Assembly (NCBI GenBank): GCA_030609215.1
Contig: JAUWCR010000005.1
Coordinates: forward strand, 1-15,469
DNA: 15,469 nt
Direction of reading: 5' to 3'
Origin: Actinomycetes bacterium
GTDB lineage: Bacteria > Actinomycetota > Humimicrobiia > Humimicrobiales > Humimicrobiaceae
Shown piece after piece: positions 1 through 6,284 of this stretch; position 1 is the stretch's first letter, and each line of letters opens with the position of its first letter. The position numbers were made by a program, and so were the translations under genes. The notes under the pieces were generated by a model. That model saw only the letters and a program-made list of their open reading frames with translations, was not told the DNA's origin and did no database searches.

Positions 1-93
1 AATTATGCTATTATAACTTTATTGCCTGGTTATCTAATAAAAACAGACGTTTCGTTTAGGCAGGATAGAAAACTTTTAATAGAAAGGAGGTGA
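1..93 (+). CDS. C-terminal end of an unidentified protein (5' cut by window edge)
   Basis: Frame 1 is open from the first base to a TGA at 91-93, giving 30 codons that end in a basic tail (RQDRKLLIERR). The stop falls inside the strong ribosome-binding site of the pilin gene that follows, as expected for translationally coupled genes. Its position, just upstream of a pilin and two TadE/TadG-like genes, makes a Tad secretion component (a TadB/TadC-type membrane protein) the obvious guess. The visible residues, a short hydrophobic run then a charged tail, are not enough to identify a family. It could be a chance open frame. Confidence 0.4.
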   Translation, partial: NYAIITLLPGYLIKTDVSFRQDRKLLIERR

Positions 94-136
94 TGTAACA
101 AAAAATGTTTTTAAAAATTAATAGAAAGGAGGTGAT
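77..136 (+). repeat. Duplicated 18-bp ribosome-binding-site block (77-94 and 119-136)
   Basis: The 18-mer taatagaaaggaggtgat occurs twice, at 77-94 and 119-136. Each copy contains a near-perfect Shine-Dalgarno sequence (AAAGGAGGTGAT). The copies are offset by exactly 42 bp, or 14 codons. The ATG at 105, which uses the first copy, therefore lines up in frame with an ATT at 147 behind the second copy. It looks like a small tandem duplication that extended the 5' end of the pilin gene, or a second translation start. Confidence 0.8.
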
Positions 137-326
137 AAAAATAAATATTATTATTGGATTGAATAGGAAAGTTAAATTGTGGAGTCAAAAAGGTCAATCC
201 ACACTGGAGTATGCGCTTGTTGTAGTAATAGCTGGAATTATAAGTGCTATTTTGCTGGCTGTTGGAAAACCGATAATAATTGATACGATATCAAAGGTTT
301 TTAACAAGATAGCATCTATGGTATAG
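105..326 (+). CDS. Flp-like (type IVc/Tad) small pilin precursor
   Basis: A 73-residue pilin precursor. A hydrophilic, basic leader of about 30 residues ends in SQKG, followed by QSTLEYAL and one hydrophobic helix. G^QSTLEY fits the prepilin-peptidase motif of Flp pilins: cleavage after Gly, Glu at mature position 5, then Tyr. The predicted mature peptide is about 43 residues, the usual size for Flp-type subunits. Such subunits polymerise into thin Tad pili after cleavage by a TadV-type peptidase. Small pilins of the actinobacterial Rv3656c/DUF4244 type sit in the same position, before TadE and TadG-like genes. The ATG at 105 follows a strong Shine-Dalgarno at 83-94. A second identical one at 125-136 has only non-standard codons (ATA, ATT) at normal spacing, so the leader length is uncertain. 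The pilin role is well supported; the subfamily is inferred. Confidence 0.8.
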   Translation: MFLKINRKEVIKINIIIGLNRKVKLWSQKGQSTLEYALVVVIAGIISAILLAVGKPIIIDTISKVFNKIASMV

Positions 327-499
327 CGGGCAGTTAGTAAATAATAGGTAATTATTTCAGAGATTACAGGTAATTACTCAAGGAAAATGGGCGAGGGGAG
401 AAATTCCCTATATTTTGAACCCGAACTGGGAAGCAGTTTGTATTAAGAAGAGGAGAGGGAAAAGTATTAAGAATAAATGAGAGGAGATATTGAAAGCAA

Positions 500-976
500 G
501 TGAGAAAAGTAGATAACAAAGACTGTAGAAAATATTTGAATAATAGATACAGGAGTCGGCATTTGAGTGCTGTGCGTAAATCTAAGATTAAGGACACGGA
601 CGGGCAGGCTTCATTGGAATTTGCTCTCATTATTCCTTTACTTATAATTGTTGTCTTAATTGTTTCCCAGCTAGGGTACCTTGTATATGTACAGAATGTA
701 TTGGTGCAGGCAGCAAGAGAGGGAACCAGAGTCATTTCAACAACTAATTCTAACCGCATGGCTTTTAATAGAATTGGTCAGATTTGCTCAAGGCTTGATA
801 AGAACAGGCTAAAAATAAAGATTGACCCCGGCAGCAGTACTGGCCGGGAAGTCGGGGATGTAGTTACTGTAAACCTGTCATATAAATATAGTGGAGTTAC
901 AAACCTGATTAATCTATTGATAGGCAGGGATATCTTCATAAACACAGACAGTAGTATGAGGATGGAATGTTACTGA
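500..976 (+). CDS. TadE-like pseudopilin
   Basis: A TadE-family minor pilin, 158 residues as drawn. A basic N-terminus ends in DTDG, followed by QASLEFALIIPLL and a hydrophobic helix to about residue 65. G^QASLEF matches the pseudopilin cleavage motif, with Glu at mature position 5. The segment after the helix (VLVQAAREGTRV) is typical of TadE proteins; the rest forms the extracytoplasmic domain. TadE-like proteins help assemble or anchor Tad pili. The GTG at 500 has GAGGAG at 481-486, rather far away (13 nt). An in-frame TTG at 563 has AGGAG at 551-555 with 7-nt spacing. It would give a compact 14-residue leader and may be the true start. The stop overlaps the next gene by 10 nt, implying translational coupling. 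Confidence 0.82.
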   Translation: MRKVDNKDCRKYLNNRYRSRHLSAVRKSKIKDTDGQASLEFALIIPLLIIVVLIVSQLGYLVYVQNVLVQAAREGTRVISTTNSNRMAFNRIGQICSRLDKNRLKIKIDPGSSTGREVGDVVTVNLSYKYSGVTNLINLLIGRDIFINTDSSMRMECY

Positions 977-1395
977 GTATTATTAAGAGTAAAAATAATG
1001 GCAATATATCTATTTTAGCCCTGGTTTTAACAACTCTATTTGCTTTTTTGTTTCTGCTTGTATTTGATTTATGCAAAATTTTTGTTGGAAGGGAAATGAC
1101 TAAGAATGCCTCTGATGCTGCTTCAATAGCAGCAGCTCAAAATCTCTTATTTTTTGAAGATTTAGATTGTAAAAAAATTGCGGCTGAAATTGCTAATGAA
1201 AATGGGTGTGTGCTGATTGACTGCAGCTATAACTATAATGAAGTTGTGGTAACTGTAGAGAAGAAGCTGGATTTTGTTTTAATTGACATTTTTACTGCCA
1301 AGTACTGCAGAGTTCAGGCAATGTCTAAATCTGAAGTAATCTTTCCCTGGGACGATCAATTTGGTTTTTGCAGGTATTATAGGTTTAGATATTAG
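967..1395 (+). CDS. TadG/Rv3654c-like Tad-locus membrane protein
   Basis: A 142-residue protein with one N-terminal membrane helix (about residues 13-35), preceded by KNNGNIS and followed by MTKNASDAASIAAAQNLL. The NG-start helix and the alanine-rich segment behind it are characteristic of TadE/G-like N-terminal domains. The protein is much shorter than full TadG and matches in layout the small actinobacterial Rv3654c-type TadE-like proteins. It lacks Glu at position 5 after the Gly, so prepilin-peptidase processing is doubtful. The ATG lies within the end of the upstream TadE gene (10-nt overlap). It is the third gene of the pilin cassette and probably a minor component of the envelope-spanning machinery. 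The two cysteines near residues 68 and 81 might pair, but that is inference. Confidence 0.7.
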   Translation: MLLSIIKSKNNGNISILALVLTTLFAFLFLLVFDLCKIFVGREMTKNASDAASIAAAQNLLFFEDLDCKKIAAEIANENGCVLIDCSYNYNEVVVTVEKKLDFVLIDIFTAKYCRVQAMSKSEVIFPWDDQFGFCRYYRFRY

Positions 1396-1399
1396 TGCC

Positions 1400-1411
1400 T
1401 TTACATGTAAA
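1400..1411. repeat. 12-bp perfect palindrome after the Tad genes
   Basis: TTTACATGTAAA is self-complementary and lies five bases after the stop of the TadG-like gene, at the start of the 118-nt gap before ssb. There is no T-tract behind it, so it is not an intrinsic terminator. A dimeric regulator could bind it, but in AT-rich DNA a palindrome of this length may be chance. Confidence 0.3.
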
Positions 1412-1513
1412 TATAGCAGGGAGTAAAAGGTTTGAATGTATCTAAGTCTTAGAAATTTTCAAGTGATTCTAGATTAATAATTTTTTAAGGAATATATTTT
1501 AATGGAGGTGAAC

Positions 1514-1903
1514 ATGAATAATTTAAATCAGATGTATTTACTTGGCAATTTAACTAGAGATCCAGAAATTAAATATACAAATGAAGGAATTGCAATTACT
1601 GAAATGGGAATTGCAGTTAATAAAAGATGGAAGGATAAAAACGGAAAGGATTTAGAGATTGTTGATTATTTTAATATAACTGCCTGGAATGCATTGGCAG
1701 AAAATTGTGCAACTACTTTAAAAAAAGGTGACAGGGTACTTGTTGGCGGACATCTTAATTATAGAAGCTGGGAAAATAAGGAGGGTAAGAAGTGTAATAT
1801 AATTAATATTACAGCAGATATAATAGCAGCAAGTCTGGAATTTTATCCATTAAAGATTATGTCAGATGAAGGTAGTAAAGATAGAAAAAAAAATAATAAA
1901 TAA
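1514..1903 (+). CDS. ssb: Single-stranded DNA-binding protein, short form without acidic tip
   Basis: A 129-residue SSB with one OB-fold domain. The opening MYLLGNLTRDPEIKYT, the middle DYFNITAWNALAENCATTLKKGDRVLVGGHL and the SWENKEGKK segment are all diagnostic. SSB coats single-stranded DNA during replication, repair and recombination, usually as a tetramer. I chose the ATG at 1514 because GGAGGTG (1504-1510) lies just before it; the in-frame ATG at 1502 overlaps that site. Most bacterial SSBs are longer, with a flexible tail ending in an acidic DDDIPF-like tip that recruits partner proteins. This one stops about 20 residues after the OB fold with a basic tail (KDRKKNNK). It may be a secondary SSB or a lineage-specific short form. 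It forms its own unit between the pilus genes and ychF. Confidence 0.92.
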   Translation: MNNLNQMYLLGNLTRDPEIKYTNEGIAITEMGIAVNKRWKDKNGKDLEIVDYFNITAWNALAENCATTLKKGDRVLVGGHLNYRSWENKEGKKCNIINITADIIAASLEFYPLKIMSDEGSKDRKKNNK

Positions 1904-2002
1904 GTTATAATATAGAGAAGTTGATTTTAGAAAGTATTAGGATTAATATTTGTTAAATATTTAATTTTAATTAAAAAGTTACCAATTTCATTTTTTATAA
2001 AT

Positions 2003-3079
2003 ATGCAAGTTGGAATAATAGGACTTCCAAATGCTGGTAAGTCAACTATTTTTAATACCTTAACAAAAGGAAGGGCAGAGGTAGCAAGCTACCCTTTTTG
2101 TACAATTGAGCCTAATATTGGGATAACAGAAGTTCCTGATAATAATATTCAAAGCCTGTCTGATATATATAATTCTGCAAAGATCACACCTGCAACTATA
2201 AGAATTTTAGATATTGCTGGACTTGTTAAGGGAGCAAGCAGGGGGGAGGGACTGGGAAATAAATTCCTGTCACACATAAGAACAGTAGATGTGATAGCTC
2301 ATATTGTCAGATGTTTTTATGACGAAAATGTATCACATATAGATAAAGATATTGATCCTGCAGGGGATATTGGCATTATAAACACCGAACTTCTGCTTGC
2401 TGATATTGAGATATTACAGAGAAAGAGAGAAAAACTTATAAGTATTTCAAAATCAGGAGATGCTTTAGCAAAATCTCAACTTGGAGTAGTCGAATTTATT
2501 ACAGGTGAATTTAACAATGAGAGAATCCCAGATTTAAGTGATTTATATGGCAGACATAATGAGTTGTTTGATGAATTAAATTTATTGAGTATCAAACCTA
2601 CTTTGTATATTGCTAATACTGGTGATGGCGAGAAAGATGAGGAGTTATATAAAAAATTGATTACTGAGGTCAGCTGTAAGGATATAATTAAAATATTTGC
2701 AAAATTAGAATCTGAACTTTTAGAACTTCCAAAAGAAGAAAGATCAGAATATGCCAGAGAGCTTGGTGTTGATAAGAGCGGTCTTAGTATTTTTATAAGA
2801 ACATGTTACGAAATGCTGGATCTTATTACTTTTTATACAATAAATAAAAACGAAACCAGAGCATGGTCTATAAAAAAAGGAAGTAATGTTCTAAAAGCTG
2901 CTGGTAAAATTCATAGTGACATGGAAAAAGGGTTTATTAAGGCAGAAGTAATAAATGCACGGCAGTTACTGGATTTTGGATCTGTAAGTCATGCCAGAGA
3001 AGAGGGCAAGGTGAGAATTGAAGGCAAGGACTATATTGTTGGAGATAAAGATGTAATACAGGTAAGGTTTTCGGTTTAG
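2003..3079 (+). CDS. ychF: Redox-regulated ATPase YchF (Obg/OLA1 family)
   Basis: A 358-residue member of the universal YchF/OLA1 P-loop family, close to the usual length of about 363. The P-loop GLPNAGKS is at residues 7-14, followed by the switch I region (TIEPNIG) and the Walker B/G3 motif DIAGLVKGAS at 70-79. The G4 position reads NTGD rather than a GTPase NKxD, as in the family, which prefers ATP. A coiled-coil insertion covers roughly residues 130-200, and a C-terminal TGS domain ends in DVIQVRFSV. YchF binds ribosomes and affects translation and oxidative-stress responses. MQVGIIGLPNAGKS is the canonical start, yet no Shine-Dalgarno precedes the ATG; the upstream bases are almost pure A/T. 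It has no obvious operon partner. Confidence 0.95.
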   Translation: MQVGIIGLPNAGKSTIFNTLTKGRAEVASYPFCTIEPNIGITEVPDNNIQSLSDIYNSAKITPATIRILDIAGLVKGASRGEGLGNKFLSHIRTVDVIAHIVRCFYDENVSHIDKDIDPAGDIGIINTELLLADIEILQRKREKLISISKSGDALAKSQLGVVEFITGEFNNERIPDLSDLYGRHNELFDELNLLSIKPTLYIANTGDGEKDEELYKKLITEVSCKDIIKIFAKLESELLELPKEERSEYARELGVDKSGLSIFIRTCYEMLDLITFYTINKNETRAWSIKKGSNVLKAAGKIHSDMEKGFIKAEVINARQLLDFGSVSHAREEGKVRIEGKDYIVGDKDVIQVRFSV

Positions 3080-3118
3080 TTTTTTAATATATAGCGTGCA
3101 AAGGAGAGAGGTAAAAAC

Positions 3119-4123
3119 TTGGCAATTAGGAAGTCGAATTATGAAAGTTATGATTACAAGGAATTCTGGGAGGATAATAAAAGAATATACGAAGATAAAT
3201 CCGAAAGGTTAGCTCTAAAAAAAATGATGGCTGGATTAAAAACAGACAGCAGGATTTTTTTAGATATCGGCTGCGGTTACGGCAGACTCTTTAATGAGTA
3301 TATGAATTTTAAAAATATAATAATGGTTGATTATTCACTCAAAGGTTTAAAAACTGCCAGGGATAATGTTAGAAAGTTTTTGAAGAATGATGAGCAAAAA
3401 TTGTCATCTGTATATTTTGTAGCTGCTAATGCGACATCTTTACCATTTAAATCTGATTGTATAGATTTTTTACTTACGGTCAGGGTAATTCATCACCTTA
3501 ATTCTCCAGAAAAATATTTTAATGAAGTTTGCAGAATATTAAGGAATGAAGGATTGTATTTTTTGGAATTTGCCAATAAAAGAAACTTAAAGAATATCTT
3601 GAGATATTTTATAGGGAAGATGGATACATCACCCTTTAATTTAATTCCATCTCAGATTGGAGAAACTATATTAAACTTTCATCCAAAATATATAGCTAAT
3701 TTTTTACATGAAAGGAATTTCATAATTAAAAGATTGATAAGTGTCTCTAATTTCCGTAGTGAGTTACTGAAGAGATGTATCGGCACAAAATTTCTTCTTT
3801 TATTTGAAAGTATGTATCAAAATTTTTTTTCATCTATTTCAATTGGACCCAGCATTTTTTTAAAGTCAGTTTTACATAAAAAAGAAGCTGGGAAGAATTT
3901 TTACAAATTTACTGATAGTAAAATAAACAGTAGTAATGTTTTATCTAATGATAATGCTGGAAAATCCTTGTCAAAAAAATATTTAAAAATTAACATATGT
4001 GATATTTTGATATGTCCTTGCTGCAAAAAAGAAAATCTTTTATTTGAAAAAAGCAAGATATTTTGCACCAGTTGCAAAAAAATATTCTCAATTGAGGATG
4101 GAATTTATAATTTTAAAAATTAA
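3119..4123 (+). CDS. SAM-dependent methyltransferase with C-terminal Trm112-like zinc ribbon
   Basis: A 334-residue class I methyltransferase. Motif I is LDIGCGYG (residues 48-55), with the acidic ribose-binding Asp at 71 (MVDYS), NATSLPF at 104-110 and VRVIHHL at 121-127, the Methyltransf_11 pattern. A low-complexity linker rich in Ser/Asn/Lys covers roughly residues 255-290. The last 40 residues form a separate zinc-ribbon module with Cys299, Cys302, Cys316 and Cys319, ending in IEDGIYNFKN. This resembles Trm112-like domains (CPxC...CxxC...I.DGIP). The TTG start is supported by AGGAGAGAGG at 3101-3110 with 8-nt spacing. The substrate (lipid, quinone, RNA, protein or glycan) cannot be read from the sequence. 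It lies 39 nt after ychF and may be cotranscribed with it. Confidence 0.8.
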   Translation: MAIRKSNYESYDYKEFWEDNKRIYEDKSERLALKKMMAGLKTDSRIFLDIGCGYGRLFNEYMNFKNIIMVDYSLKGLKTARDNVRKFLKNDEQKLSSVYFVAANATSLPFKSDCIDFLLTVRVIHHLNSPEKYFNEVCRILRNEGLYFLEFANKRNLKNILRYFIGKMDTSPFNLIPSQIGETILNFHPKYIANFLHERNFIIKRLISVSNFRSELLKRCIGTKFLLLFESMYQNFFSSISIGPSIFLKSVLHKKEAGKNFYKFTDSKINSSNVLSNDNAGKSLSKKYLKINICDILICPCCKKENLLFEKSKIFCTSCKKIFSIEDGIYNFKN

Positions 4124-4209
4124 TTTTAAATTTTTTCTGCTTTTTAAAGAGATTTGCCACAATGAAAAACACAGGCCTGTTGAATTATTTTAATTAAAAC
4201 AATCAATAG

Positions 4210-4250
4210 AATTGTAAAAGTATAGAGAAATTGTTACAATTGTGATACAA
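4210..4250. promoter_or_regulatory. Candidate operator cluster (TTGT/ACAA half-sites) for Rex or another dimeric regulator
   Basis: AATTGTAA (4210-4217) is inverted as TTACAATT (4234-4241). The right-hand part, 4231-4250, is a nest of overlapping TTGT and ACAA half-sites that includes the palindrome ACAATTGT (4236-4243) and TTGTGATACAA. Rex operators are dyads of TTGTGA- or TTGTTA-type half-sites, and rex genes are often self-regulated. Autoregulation is therefore plausible, but the match to the consensus dyad is only partial. Confidence 0.35.
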
Positions 4251-4262
4251 AGTTATTTTTAT

Positions 4263-4280
4263 ATTAACATAATAGTTAAT
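4263..4280. promoter_or_regulatory. Inverted repeat ATTAAC-N6-GTTAAT upstream of rex
   Basis: A perfect 6-bp inverted repeat with a 6-bp centre, 86 bp before the rex start. It overlaps a possible -10 element (CATAAT, 4268-4273), a position where a bound repressor would block transcription. The half-sites face opposite to the clostridial Rex consensus (GTTAA outward), so the regulator is unknown. Confidence 0.3.
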
Positions 4281-4365
4281 CTTATACCAAATTTATAGAA
4301 TCGATGCGCTCTGAAGAAGTGTATATTTTAAATATATGGCAAATTTTATAGGAGTTGATGGATTG

Positions 4366-5010
4366 ATGAAAGAGAAAATATATTCCGAAGGAATAATTTC
4401 CAGATTGTCAAGATATTTAAAATATGTTGTTCAATTAAAGGAAATTGGTAAAAGAACTGTTACATCAAGAGAAATTTCTAAGAGTGCAAGAGTAAATAGT
4501 GCAGAAGTGAGAAGAGACCTTATAGACTTTGGCGTAAAAGGCAAAAGAGGCGTTGGATTTAATATTAATGACCTAATTCATTCATTTAATAAAATATTAG
4601 GTTACAAGAAAAAAGTCCATATTATTCTGGTAGGAGCAGGAAATCTTGGCAAGGCAATATTAAATTATAAAATGTTGGGTAAATTCGGTTTTAGGGTTGA
4701 AAATGTATTTGATAATAACCCGAAAATTGTTGGAAGTAGAATATCTAAACATAAAGTATTAGATATAAATAATATTAAAGATACGGTAAAGAAAAAAAGT
4801 ATTAATATTGCAATATTGGCTGTTTCACCGCGTTCAGCTCAGAAAGTTACAGATATTTTAGTTGACGCTGATATAAAGGTTATAATTAATTATACTACTG
4901 TTCCCATAAAAGCTCCTCCAAATATCAATATACAGACGACAGATCCTATTGAAAAATTGCTTCACACTTTGTATTATTTATCTAATACTATGTATGCAAG
5001 GTATAAATAA
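4366..5010 (+). CDS. rex: Redox-sensing transcriptional repressor Rex
   Basis: A 214-residue Rex repressor. The N-terminal winged helix carries TSREISKSARVNSAEVRRDL and FGVKGKRGVGF (about residues 33-65), the conserved DNA-recognition segment. The Rossmann domain follows, with GAGNLG at 90-95, the acidic residue in VFDNNP near 116, and a C-terminal helix (LLHTLYYLSN) for the domain-swapped dimer. Rex senses the NADH/NAD+ ratio and represses fermentation and respiratory genes when NAD+ is high, so its presence points to redox-controlled anaerobic or facultative metabolism. An upstream in-frame ATG at 4336 has no ribosome site. The start at 4366 (or the TTG at 4363) follows AGGAG at 4350-4354 and gives the usual family length. 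Inverted repeats upstream suggest autoregulation. Confidence 0.94.
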   Translation: MKEKIYSEGIISRLSRYLKYVVQLKEIGKRTVTSREISKSARVNSAEVRRDLIDFGVKGKRGVGFNINDLIHSFNKILGYKKKVHIILVGAGNLGKAILNYKMLGKFGFRVENVFDNNPKIVGSRISKHKVLDINNIKDTVKKKSINIAILAVSPRSAQKVTDILVDADIKVIINYTTVPIKAPPNINIQTTDPIEKLLHTLYYLSNTMYARYK

Positions 5011-5021
5011 TATTTTCAATC

Positions 5022-5027
5022 TATAAT
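5022..5027 (+). promoter_or_regulatory. -10 element suggesting a leaderless LCP transcript
   Basis: A consensus TATAAT lies 11 nt before the ATG of the LCP gene, in the 28-nt gap after rex. Transcription would begin only a few bases before the ATG or at it. No Shine-Dalgarno sequence is present, which fits a leaderless mRNA. No good -35 is visible (AGGTAT at 17-bp spacing), and the region is AT-rich, so chance is possible. Confidence 0.35.
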
Positions 5028-5038
5028 ATTTAAAAAAT

Positions 5039-5905
5039 ATGAACAAAGCCAGAGGCTGTTTTATAAGTATAGTAGTGATATTCTTTTTAAGTCTGGTAGT
5101 GATTTTATGTATCTTATTGCCAAATATAAGTGGCGGAACAGGAGAGGGTCAAATTGATTTATCAATAGGAGATTTATCCGGGTCAAAGAATTTGCTTTTT
5201 CTAGGTATTGATGAAGAAGAAGGAATTGGTGATTTTAAGGGAAGGACAGATACTATTATTGTTTTCCATATTGGGAGCTGGGGGGAGAAAGATAGTCTTA
5301 TATCCATTCCCAGGGATACAAGAGTTTATCTTGAAGGACATGGATGGAATAAAATAAATGCTGCATATGTTTATGGCGGGGAAGAAATGCTGAAGCAGGA
5401 AATATATGAATTAACTGATATAGTAATAGATAAAACAATGCTACTGAACTTTGAAGGGTTCAAAAAAATTATTGATATATTAGGCGGAGTTGAAATTGTA
5501 ATTGATGAACCTCTTCACGATCATCTATCAGGTGCAGATTTTGATCCCGGAACTTATGTTATGAATGGAGAACAAGCTTTGTCATTTGCAAGATGCAGGG
5601 CTACAGCAAAGGGTGATCTGGATAGAATTGATAGACAACAATATTTACTTAATGAGATTATGAAACAAAAGATAAATTTTTCATCTATTACTAAAACACC
5701 GGATATAATTACGGTATTAAGTGAAGATACAAAAAGTGATTTTTCAATTGGAGATTTTGGTTCTGTTGGTTTTGTGTTATTATTTTCTAATAAGGATATA
5801 AATCGTATTACTATTCCTACTACATATGCTAATATTGATGGGATAAGCTATTTGATAGCTGACGAAGATGAAGTAAAAGAATTTTTAAGTTTATATCTAG
5901 AGTAA
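5039..5905 (+). CDS. LytR-CpsA-Psr (LCP) family cell-wall glycopolymer transferase
   Basis: A 288-residue LCP protein. One membrane helix (about residues 8-28) anchors an extracytoplasmic catalytic domain. Family motifs appear in order: NLLFLGID (51-58), GRTDT (68-72), the catalytic-site IPRDTRV (90-96), HGWNKINAAYVYGG (101-114), and ARCRATAKGDLDRIDRQQ (184-201). These supply the Arg and Asp residues that bind the polyprenyl-pyrophosphate donor and metal. LCP enzymes transfer glycopolymers such as teichoic acid, arabinogalactan or capsule from lipid carriers to peptidoglycan, which argues for a Gram-positive-type wall. The ATG has no Shine-Dalgarno but does have a TATAAT 11 nt upstream. It lacks the C-terminal LytR_C domain of some relatives. 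The polymer transferred cannot be inferred. Confidence 0.9.
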   Translation: MNKARGCFISIVVIFFLSLVVILCILLPNISGGTGEGQIDLSIGDLSGSKNLLFLGIDEEEGIGDFKGRTDTIIVFHIGSWGEKDSLISIPRDTRVYLEGHGWNKINAAYVYGGEEMLKQEIYELTDIVIDKTMLLNFEGFKKIIDILGGVEIVIDEPLHDHLSGADFDPGTYVMNGEQALSFARCRATAKGDLDRIDRQQYLLNEIMKQKINFSSITKTPDIITVLSEDTKSDFSIGDFGSVGFVLLFSNKDINRITIPTTYANIDGISYLIADEDEVKEFLSLYLE

Positions 5906-5951
5906 AACTGGACTGAAGAAATGTAAAGAAAGATAAATGTAAGGTGATATT

Positions 5952-6266
5952 ATGTCAGATGATGATAAGTTAAGTATAGCTAATTTGTCATGGCTTTCCA
6001 AGAAGAATAATTTTTTGCTTCAAACTTCAAAAAAATCAAAAAAACTTGGTGATTTTATAAGTAATGACATTTCTGCAGGCGAGAAGAATTGGCTTATTGA
6101 TCTAAAGAGCTGGGAATTAGATAATAAATGGCTTCTTAAAGTAAGTGATATTTGCTTGAAAGAATACGAACAGGTATTTTTTGATTTTGGTGAAGAGCTT
6201 TTTGATCTTAATGATTCAGAAAATTATCAGAAATTTAGAGAAAAGATATTAGAAGAACTTATGTAG
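5952..6266 (+). CDS. Small acidic Trp-containing protein of unknown function
   Basis: I do not recognise this 104-residue protein. It begins MSDDDKLSIANLSWLSKKNN, has no signal peptide or membrane helix, and looks soluble. Four tryptophans occur in similar aromatic-aliphatic contexts (LSWL, KNWLI, KSWEL, NKWLL). The C-terminal half is acidic (FFDFGEELFDLNDSENYQKFREKILEELM) and probably helical. Translation is supported by AAGGTGAT (5941-5948) just before the ATG. It lies 46 nt after the LCP gene in the same orientation and may be cotranscribed with it. It could be an accessory or regulatory partner of that gene, but nothing in the sequence proves this. Confidence 0.65.
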   Translation: MSDDDKLSIANLSWLSKKNNFLLQTSKKSKKLGDFISNDISAGEKNWLIDLKSWELDNKWLLKVSDICLKEYEQVFFDFGEELFDLNDSENYQKFREKILEELM

Positions 6267-6284
6267 AGCATGACGCAGAATATC

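Larger units (their letters stand above)
4124..4365. other. Intergenic region with clustered inverted repeats upstream of rex
   Basis: This is the longest stretch without a gene. After an AT-only self-complementary run around the methyltransferase stop come a 10-bp palindrome ACAGGCCTGT (4171-4180), a TTGT/ACAA half-site cluster (4210-4250) and an inverted repeat ATTAAC-N6-GTTAAT (4263-4280). A possible -10 element CATAAT lies at 4268-4273 inside that last repeat, but no good -35 box is visible. I see no open frame or RNA gene here. Confidence 0.5.

Noticed and set aside
387..446. A 19-codon frame starting ATG at 387 between pilin and TadE genes
   Set aside because: Too short, the ribosome site is too close (AAGGA ending 3 nt before the ATG), and the peptide has no recognisable features.
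364..759. A 131-codon open frame on the minus strand
   Set aside because: It is antisense to the clear TadE-like gene, has no ribosome site and shows no family features; it is a shadow frame.
4105..4150. AT-only self-complementary run after the methyltransferase as an intrinsic terminator
   Set aside because: The stem has no G/C pairs and no clear separate T-tract, so a stable terminator hairpin is unlikely.
4336..4365. Upstream ATG of rex at 4336
   Set aside because: No ribosome site precedes it and the extra residues are not typical of Rex. AGGAG at 4350-4354 supports the start at 4366 (or 4363).
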